Positions 56,998-64,000 of a DNA stretch of 64,000 bases are shown here, piece by piece. The stretch's first letter is position 1. Each line of letters opens with the position of its first letter. The stretch comes from Auricularia sp. M13. Taxonomy: Eukaryota > Basidiomycota > Agaricomycetes > Auriculariales > Auriculariaceae. The notes beneath the pieces were generated by a model that did no database searches, was not told the DNA's origin, and saw only the letters and a list, made by a program, of their open reading frames with translations. The DNA is taken from positions 2,976,001-3,040,000 of the forward strand of contig CM073193.1 in the NCBI GenBank assembly GCA_037042915.1. Reading direction: 5' to 3'. The position numbers and the translations under genes are program-made.

Positions 56998-58966
56998 TCA
57001 CCGGTCCTTTTTGCTCTCCGTCGAGACGTCCAGGCCAAGGCCGGAATCCGAAGAACCCAGGTCGCGATGAACCTCTTTCTCAGGCGAAGTTCCGGGGGAC
57101 GCGTCGCTCAGCGGGACGGGCTCTGCGGAAAGGGGAGTGCCTTCAAGCGTCGGCGTCGTCCTGCCCGAACGAGTCGACGATGCCGAAGAATGAGACGTCG
57201 CCTCAGCAAGCTCCTTACGCAACGCCTCGAGTTCGCGCTCAAACCTGAACCAATGACTTCAGCCAACAGCAGGGAACTAGAGCATGGACAACTCACTTGC
57301 GCCCAAACACCTCAATGTAGAAACCACCGCCATTCCAGACGCTCACACTGAAGATGAACAACAAGAAGGCGCCGCTCCAGAATGGACTATCGTAGAGCAC
57401 GAATATGGCCGGGATTTCGGTGAGAAGTGCGTATACTAAATGGAGGCACTGATGAGCAAGTGTTACTCGAGCGGAAGCTATGAGTCGCACCCAGTTGGCC
57501 AGCCATGAACGACGGTTCGCGCCACTGGGGCGGAAGTGCTGCCAGTTTGCGTCCAATGAGACCGCGCTTGTCGTGCAGCAAGAAGGAGAACGAAGTCGTG
57601 CGCTGTCCAGACTCGATCTTGTTGCGCTTGTTGATGAGGACAAACTGGGAAACAAAGTGTAAGGGCAAGTTTAAGAATGGTCGAGCAGGCTGAATTACCT
57701 TCCAATAAAGACCCTGCCAGATCATGTCTAGAAAGGCGTAAGAAGGCCTGTCACGCTAATAGTACGCAACAACTCAGACGCACAGATGAGGCCGCTGAGC
57801 AAGAATGCTCCCCAAGGATTGAGCTGCGGCACACGTGCTACGGCCGGAAAACGGCTCGCAGCATTGGGGTAGAAATGCCTTGTAATATGTCAGCATTTTT
57901 CCAGAGACCCGCAGCACTTGGGCACACCTTATCACCGTAAACACGAACGCGGGGAAGATATGGATAAACACCGAGGTAACCTTGTCCCAGTCATGGAATA
58001 CGAGACTGTTGCGCCACGTGATGACTGCAGATGCAAGGGACCCATGAGCCATGCAGTAACATGTCACGAAGAGCGTCGGGCTGCTGGGGAAGATCCACAG
58101 GAATAGCAAGTTGAGGATGTTGCAGTAATAACACAAGTCGAAGAGAAAATAATGCCAGGCCTTCTTCTTGTATGTGTAGAACCGCACTGGGAGAAGAGTG
58201 ACTGCCTGCGCGGTGTAGAATACGTGGATCCACCTGGAAAATGCATGAGCCACAGACAATGCCCCAGTCGCTCTGAACGCACTCAGGAGCCAGTCCAAAC
58301 ATCAGCGCAGAGGCCAGCACTGTCATGACGCCCAGGAAGAAAGAGATTTTCTCCCACGTGCGAACAACTTTGGTTGACTGCCACGCTGTGGCAAGCGTAC
58401 TCATGCGCTTGGATATCTAGAACAACAAGACTGTTCAGCTATGTTATTTCATGTAGCCGAAGACACGTAGCGCACCTTGATCTTGAATTTCTGTATTTCG
58501 CGTTCGAGGTCCTTGGCGACGAGGTCGCCTGTGACGCCTGTCGGCGTGCGCGTGCGTTTGAGGGCCTCTTCGGCGCGCAGCTTGATCTTGTCACTGTGTT
58601 TCTTGAGATTTCGTTCCTACGCGCGACATTTAGGGACGAAAACCAAGTGGAATTGCATGAGCCGCGTACGAGGAGGTCGACGCGAGCATCCCAGTAGGTC
58701 TCCAGAGTGTCTAAAACGCGCATCAGGATACTGAGCAGTCACCCGTCGCGCCACGCACCTAATAGCGTGAAGGCAGAGCCCCAGTCTGCAAACGCCTCAT
58801 CGCGCGTGAAGCGCTCGAACGGCGCCGAGAAGTATCCCAAACTGCGTGCTGCGACGTGAGGAGTGGAGACCGCGCGACGCGACGGCAAGGCGCACCTGAA
58901 CGACGGCATGGAGGTCCCAGGAGTCTGAGGAGCACTCGAGATCGGGCTTGGTGGCGTTGAAGCCAT
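56998..58966 (-). CDS. GPC1: Glycerophosphocholine acyltransferase Gpc1
   Basis: The ATG at 58966 gives a Ser/Pro-rich lead (MASTPPSPISSAPQTPG), then FERFTRDEAFADWGSAF, a coiled helix ERNLKKHSDKIKLRAEEA, and RMSTLATAWQSTKVVRTWEK. After that come the membrane segments of the DUF2838/GPC1 family: ISFFLGVMTVLASALMFGL, FYTYKKKAWHYFLFDLCYY, LNLLFLWIFPSSPTLFVTCY, HGSLASAVITWRNSLVFHDW, FIHIFPAFVFTVIRHFYP, WGAFLLSGLICLIWQGLYW, and KIESGQRTTSFSFLLHDKRG. The HGSLA histidine and WRNSLVFHD are the most conserved points. Gpc1 re-acylates glycerophosphocholine to lyso-PC for phosphatidylcholine remodelling in the ER. The C-terminus is a Ser/Thr-rich tail with a coiled start (ERELEALRKEL). It is followed by ATP7 on the same strand. 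Confidence 0.93.
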
Positions 58967-59314
58967 GGTGGTTTGAGTGGTTGAGTTTGGATGACGACAA
59001 GGCAACGAGGCAAGAAATAGGCGACCACAGCCGGCTGAAGGCGGAACCAGTGACGACGGTGGAACTCATGTTTTACGTCCACAATGTGCCCGTGCTTGAA
59101 ATGAATGAAACTTGCTCTGTATGATCACTCTGGTGTATCTACTCCCTGACGTCGAGGCGGAACACAACTCAGAATAGGTAACGTAAATTTTGTGATCATC
59201 CCAAGTTTTGCCGCGAATTGAGCGTTGAGCTTTGAGCTCTCAGTCGACGGGCACTAGAGAGCCAAGATATTCTATAGCAAACAGCGTGAAATAATATCCC
59301 ATTTGCTGCTTTGT

Positions 59315-60103
59315 CTACATCAAAGACAGGTTTCCGAACTTCTCGTTGTAGCCTGTGATAATGGTCGGTGGGCGTTCGCAACCGAAGTAATTGTCTATAC
59401 GCACCCGGCACAGTCCACTTGCCCTTCTGCAGACTAGTGTCGATGCTCTTGAAGATTTGCGGGTGAGCGTTGCCGACGTCCTCGACCTGCGAAATGAACG
59501 TTGAGAAATATGAACCGCTGAGTTCGACGCGACATACTGTGAGGTCCTCGAACGGCCGAGCCTCCTCAATGTTGGCGAGGGTGGCCTGGAGGTTCTTGAG
59601 CTCCTCGTCGATCTTAGACACGGTCTGCTCTGCCTTCTCGACCTATTCGCGTGTACACATCAGCACCGATGTACCAGGAGAAATGACCTTCGCCGACATA
59701 CCGCCTTGGCCTCGAATGCCTCAATGGCCTTGACGTGTGCACCGACGTCGTAAGTCACGGGCTTGAAGTCGCGCAGGATTTTCTCGGCCTGGTCGACGAC
59801 AGCCTGGTTCTTGAGCACGGACCGGTAGTACGCGAGGTCGACGGTCGTCGGCTGCGCCGCTAGCGTGTTCCGCGCCAGCTGCGCGTCATGGTGCCGCTTT
59901 CGGAACGCCTGAAGCGCTGCGACCGTCTCTGCATGCTCGACTTAGTGCAAGGCGAAATGAGGTGACAAGGATCGCGGACCGCGACCGAGCTTCAGGTTGT
60001 TAATAAGTCTAGGAAAATCCTGCCATGCATTCAGCTTTTCAATGCCTAGATATCACTCGCATAGGCTCACGATGGCTGCGCTAGCAGCTGCCTTGGAAGC
60101 CAT
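59315..60103 (-). CDS. ATP7: Mitochondrial ATP synthase subunit d
   Basis: The ATG at 60103 gives MASKAAASAAI, spliced (60020-60070) to DFPRLINNLKL and then (59941-59985) to VEHAETVAALQAFRKRHHDA. The rest reads QLARNTLAAQPTTVDLAYY, RSVLKNQAVVDQAEKILRDF, YDVGAHVKAIEAFEAKAVEK, KIDEELKNLQATLANIEEAR, and after two more introns DVGNAHPQIFKSIDTSLQKG, KWTVPGYNEKFGNLSLM. This is a peripheral-stalk subunit of F1Fo ATP synthase, about 170 residues, matching the family. It ends at the TAG at 59315. Five introns split it. The promoter is shared with the kinase-like gene across about 165 bp. Confidence 0.95.
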
Positions 60104-60267
60104 GGCAGGCGTGGGTCGGCAGTGGAATTGGAGAACTGGTGCGGCTCAACTCCGCCCGTTCTCGTCACCCATCTCATTCTGAGGCGATACTCTGTCGCAG
60201 CCGTGCCCTCTACCTACCCACTTCCAGGACTACATACGACCCGCTTTTTTCTTTCACGCCGAATGAA

Positions 60268-61131
60268 ATGCAAGGCCGCTCTTTCTCTAGGACTGAGAGT
60301 TCGCGTGCTGCCCGTGGCACACAACTACAGGTCCTGCGCATGTCTCCAAGCCGAATACCCTACATACACTCTTGGATTTTGGGGCCTTTGAAGTATCTAC
60401 GGCTTCGCCTCGAAGCCAAATTGCATGGTGATCATACCAAATTCGTCGGCGTTGAAAGGGTCGTCGCACGCGACCGACTAGTGAAGCGATCTCGGTCACC
60501 TGGCGAGGCTGCTGCTATGATCTATGTGTCTTCTCATACGGACATACCTATACCAAAGGTACTGGATACCTTCATCGTTCTCGGGCGGCACTTCATCGTC
60601 ATGGAATATATCCACGCGCCTAACCTCTGGGAAGCCTGGGGACATCTCTCCGCGGAGGAACTGGAGACTATTGCTTCTGAAGTGCGACAGCACATCCAAA
60701 CGATGCGATCTCTGCAGTCTCCTACTCCCGAGTCAGTCTGTAATGCTGCGGGCGGCCCTTTGACCGACTTTCGGTTGACAATGTTCCCTATCGGGCCGTA
60801 CGAAAGCCATGCCGAATACCATCGGTGGATTGGCTTTGAACACTACATCGACACGTATGGCGGGCAATCCCATGATCTCGTCGAACTGAAGCAGAAGTCC
60901 TGGCGCTCCGTGTTCTCCCACTGCGACCTATCGCCTCGCAATATTCTCATCCGCGATGGACACGTAGCTGCTATCATTGACTGGGAATTTGCGGGCTGGT
61001 ACCCCGAATACGTCGAATATTCCAGCATGCCATTTGCATGCTGGAACGCCCCAGAGTGGTGCGAGCAACTTTGCAGAGACCTGGAGGCGTTCGACGTCGA
61101 ACGTAGGATACAAATGTCATTGCTGCACTAA
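60268..61131 (+). CDS. APH-type small-molecule kinase-like protein
   Basis: An intronless frame ends at 61131. ATG choices are 60268 (MQGRSFSRT) and 60340 (MSPSRIPYIHSW); the frame upstream of 60268 has no ATG. About 288 residues from 60268. Kinase parts are VERVVARDRLVKRSRSPGEA with an alpha-C-like EAAAMIYVSSHTDIPIPKV, FIVMEYIHAPNLWEAWG, the catalytic loop FSHCDLSPRNILI with Asp and Asn in HxDxxxxN spacing, and the metal-binding AAIIDWEFAGWYPEYVEY. This is the aminoglycoside phosphotransferase fold, expanded in filamentous basidiomycetes. Most fungal members have unknown substrates, and drug resistance should not be assumed. The N-lobe glycine loop is weak. Confidence 0.8.
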   Translation: MQGRSFSRTESSRAARGTQLQVLRMSPSRIPYIHSWILGPLKYLRLRLEAKLHGDHTKFVGVERVVARDRLVKRSRSPGEAAAMIYVSSHTDIPIPKVLDTFIVLGRHFIVMEYIHAPNLWEAWGHLSAEELETIASEVRQHIQTMRSLQSPTPESVCNAAGGPLTDFRLTMFPIGPYESHAEYHRWIGFEHYIDTYGGQSHDLVELKQKSWRSVFSHCDLSPRNILIRDGHVAAIIDWEFAGWYPEYVEYSSMPFACWNAPEWCEQLCRDLEAFDVERRIQMSLLH

Positions 61132-62801
61132 GCTTCGCTGTAGACCTGCGGCCTGTTCAAGCTGGCGGAAAGCAACGAATTCACCGAACCTATATCCCGA
61201 GCCTGTCCAGCAAGAGCTGTTCCTGGTGTGTCCAGCCGGCGGCCACCGCACGTTCCCGATTGCATCCGCGACAAGTCCTCCGCAACGTCGAAAGACGTCC
61301 CAGCTCGTCTCCTCAGGCACTATAGCAGAGAGACATATACATAATCATTGAAGATACTTTCTATAAGCTGAATATGCACAAAAATTGGCGATTTGAGCAG
61401 TCTCATTTGTGCCCATTCTCAGCACAAATCTGCGAATAACCTTCCATAAACACAGCCTACGGCTCTCATACTTTGCTATCATAGTGCCTTACACTGCATT
61501 GACAAATCGTGGGCCCCAGAACCGCGATATCCTTACGGATATACTTATCCGGATAACTCTCAAAGCAAGAATTGCCGCAGATACTGAGACAGAGACATCG
61601 TACTCTAGATAGTACACCTAGCAATTGTAGCGATACATTGCCGCTGTTATTTCCGATGGTAATCAGAGGTTTAGCTCTTGTCCTGGGGGTTTAATTCGAG
61701 TCGGGAAAGCTGCCTGCAGGAAACAGCCGAAAACGTTTACATCCGATCGAATGGCGGCTGGACACACCACCAGTGTTCCCCCCATAAACATTCAGTGGCA
61801 AACGTTGAACAAACGCGTATTCGATTGTGCTCCTTCAGGTACCGAACTAATGGCAGCGGTGAGCCCTGGCCAATTCAACATCGTAGACAGCAGTTAAGAA
61901 AGTGACTGCCTTGGACAGGTCGGCGAGTCTTCGGCTGCAGGACTCTCAGTGAGGCAGCATTCAGCCTAGCACACTACCCCAGCCGAGTGGGAGCATGGCT
62001 CCACAATGCTTATCACTGACCTCACGTGCCAGGCGTCGCGAACCGTACATAGCCTACGTATGTTGCTATGTAATTCGACGAAAAGCAGAAAAGATATCCA
62101 TCCAACGCCATAGAGCTTATTCAAATTTGTTTCATATGTAACGTACTTGTACCGCATATGTATCATACAGCGCATCAAGTACATAGGAGCGGGGAGCGAG
62201 GGATACGCGGCAAGTCGGCGAGCGGAAACAGAGGCAAATGCTAGACTATCAAACAACACACAGCAGCAACAGCAGCAGATACAACGGCGAGCCGGTGGAG
62301 GGACGACAAAGCTGGGCGGCGGGCGGCATAGTGCAGCAACACGCACCGAAGACTCGAGCATCCCCCCACCATGAACCCGTCCATCTGCGCGCGACCCGAA
62401 GTTCGATGAATACCGGAGATCTCCGAGGAGGTGCGTCCGATCCTCAAGGCAGGGGAGACCAGAGAGACAGGAAGAGACGGTGGATAGAGAGGATAAGAGA
62501 ATGGTGGGAACTTCGTGTGCTGTTCTCCGTCGCAAGAAAGTAACAACGACCGTCCGTGTTGGCGAGGGCGCGAGCAGTCCGACCCCATCAACGCCTCCGC
62601 GCTCCAGGCGGCTACTGTACAGAGAAGGATCTCCCTGAGCGATACGACTAGACGTGATTGCAGCCATCGTGGAGGGAAACGTCGTGAGAGACCGTAGCCG
62701 CCCGGAAGCACCAGCACGGCGGATGAGCCGCCGGGGCTCAATAACCGAAAGCGCGCCCTCCGCCACCGACGACTGTCGCTGAGACTGAGCGTCAGTCTGT
62801 G
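61132..62801. other. 1.67 kb between the kinase-like gene and the bZIP gene
   Basis: Convergent 3' region. No supported gene. A 295-residue open frame on the minus strand (61966-62853) begins inside the bZIP 3' end and is Arg/Ser-rich with no domain, and I take it as chance. It includes a small CAG repeat at 62261-62278. Confidence 0.5.
62261..62278 (+). repeat. Short CAG/CAA repeat
   Basis: Six CAG or CAA triplets in the noncoding stretch downstream of the bZIP gene. Confidence 0.7.
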
Positions 62802-64000
62802 TCACTGGATGCCTCGTCGTGCCCGCAATGCGGCGCAGAGGGTCGTAATGCACGCACCTTGAACACTACCGGGCGGCGCTGTGACGACACCCTGGGCATT
62901 AATAAGCGCAGTGAGGCGATTGATCTCCTCTGAGGACTTGAGCAATTGCGCGTTGAGGCGTTCGTTTTCAGATGTAAGAAACTCGACCTTCGCCTGCAGC
63001 TGCTGCAACCATGCCTTCTTGCGCTGTCGACATTTGAGTGCAGCTGCAGATCGTGTGAGACATCCTTGCCCAAGTGCGAGGCCACAGCATGCTGACCTTG
63101 TCGGTTGCGCTCGAGAAAGTTGCGTCGCTTCTCCTCCTCGGTCTCGGGTTTCTTGTTCTTCTGGTTGCCGGCAGGGCTCGCGCCCTCCTGCATGGTGTCT
63201 GAGTCGAGTCCATCGTCCTCCTCGTCCGATGTGCTTTCGGCCCGCTTGCCGCGCTTCGATTTAGGAGCCGACGCGGCGGCTCGTGGTTTTTTGCTTGGGT
63301 TGCGGGTAGGTGCGGCGGGTGCGGCGGCGGGCGGTGGCGGGTCGGTGGTCTTGCGTTTGGGTGCGCGTCGCGGTGCGGTGGTGGTGCTGCCGTTCATGGT
63401 CGCTACTTCTGAAGGTACTGCTGAACTGGCGCGCTGTGCCTCTTCCCGTTTGGCGAGCTCCTGGTGTGCCTGACTGAGCAAGAACAGGCCATTGACCTGT
63501 GACTGTGAGTCCGAGGTGGAGCCATTGGCAGCTGAGTAAGAGCCTTCGGTCCTTGCATAGGACGAGTAGTTCTGGGGGATCGCCGTATGGTTGAGCACGC
63601 CTGTGATGGCCGAGAGCGTGTTGGGCGTGATGGTCGCGGCCGTCCCGGCGGCGAGGGTGGCTGCAGTCGTCGAGTTGGAGACCATTGCCAGGAAAGCGGC
63701 CGTGTTGGGTGAGGGCGGCGGGAACGAGACAGGGCCTGCGACGAGCGGCGTGAGACCGGTGGACGGCGTAAGACCCGTGCGGCCGAAGCTGCTGGCGTCG
63801 AAGCCAAGCGCGAGCGACGTTGAGGACGAGTTCTGGGGGCCGGCGAGCATGGCAGGCGAGAGCGGGCCAGAACGCAGGGAGCCGAGGTCGGTGGCAGACA
63901 TGCCCCAGGCATAAGCATCGCCGGAGGGGGACGCAATCGACGCCAGCGGCGGCAGCATGGGCTTCGGGGTCTCGCCGTTGAGCTTGGACGGCGGCGACGG
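62802..64000 (-). CDS. ATF1-type bZIP transcription factor, partial (5' end off the window)
   Basis: The gene enters from the right edge with KLNGETPKPMLPPLASIASP, then TGLTPSTGLTPLVAGPVSF and PPPSPNTAAFLAMVSNSTT, similar to the Aft1 OSA/HRA segments of fungal ATF1 proteins. A basic, Lys/Pro-rich linker (KKPRAAASAPKSKRGKRAES) and acidic DEEDDGLDSDTM lead to the bZIP: EEEKRRNFLERNRQ, intron (63051-63098), AALKCRQRKKAWLQQLQ, then VEFLTSENERLNAQLLKSSE with the zipper leucines. It ends VQGACITTLCAALRARRGIQ if the last donor-like site is not used. ATF1/Atf1 factors are targets of the Sty1/Hog1 stress kinase and act in stress and sexual responses. The basic region is identical in type to Atf1 (RNRQAALKCRQRKK). 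The start is not visible. Confidence 0.9.

Noticed and set aside
60139-60267. Longer N-terminus for the kinase-like protein
   Set aside because: That part of the frame has no ATG, only a GTG, which is not a normal eukaryotic start, and it overlaps likely 5' leader.
61966-62853. 295-residue open frame on the minus strand
   Set aside because: It begins inside the 3' end of the bZIP gene, has no domain, and its composition (Arg/Ser runs, a Cys run from the CAG repeat) looks like chance translation.
1-64000. Mobile elements, CRISPR arrays, prophage or virus-derived genes
   Set aside because: No transposase, reverse transcriptase, capsid-type or integrase frame, terminal repeat or spaced repeat array was seen on either strand.

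Overview
The window is nuclear DNA of a filamentous basidiomycete, most likely an Agaricomycete. The evidence is GC-rich coding sequence, genes packed 70 to 500 bp apart, many short introns of about 45 to 75 bp, 7TM families typical of basidiomycetes, and secreted plant-polymer enzymes. I recognise about 28 protein genes and several intergenic stretches. I see no tRNA, rRNA, CRISPR array or mobile element. All exon models were read by eye from splice signals, reading frame and family motifs. Where I give a protein length, the exon sum is divisible by three.

Left part (1-23 kb), mostly housekeeping and regulation: an MRC1/claspin gene running off the left edge, RPL3, a mitochondrial PPR protein, an AMMECR1-domain protein, a PHO81-like phosphate regulator (SPX, ankyrin, GDPD), a half-size ABC transporter, GTP cyclohydrolase I, and a 7 kb THO2 gene with an arginine-rich tail.

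Middle (24-45 kb), more accessory in character: two paralogous secreted six-hairpin glycosidases face each other about 7 kb apart. Between them lie an MFS transporter, RPS7 and an enlarged Rab GTPase. PEX12, a 7TM receptor-like protein, an RGG/proline-rich orphan, a DUF6533-type 7TM protein and an unassigned membrane ORF follow.

Right part (45-64 kb): SEC61 gamma, an EFM6-like lysine methyltransferase, BOL3 and COX15 head to head, a pectate lyase, an FAD monooxygenase, TAD1 tRNA deaminase, GPC1 acyltransferase, ATP synthase subunit d, an APH-type kinase, and an ATF1-type bZIP factor cut by the right edge.

Genes mostly alternate strand, which makes many short divergent promoters and convergent 3' ends. 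Themes that recur are mitochondrial function (PPR, BOL3, COX15, ATP7), secretion (SEC61 gamma, Rab, secreted hydrolases) and phosphate or phospholipid handling (PHO81, GPC1). I found no convincing new defence or mobile system. The best leads are the inverted glycosidase pair, the Rab with a large insertion between its G4 and G5 motifs, three introns with GC donors, and the RGG/proline-rich orphan.
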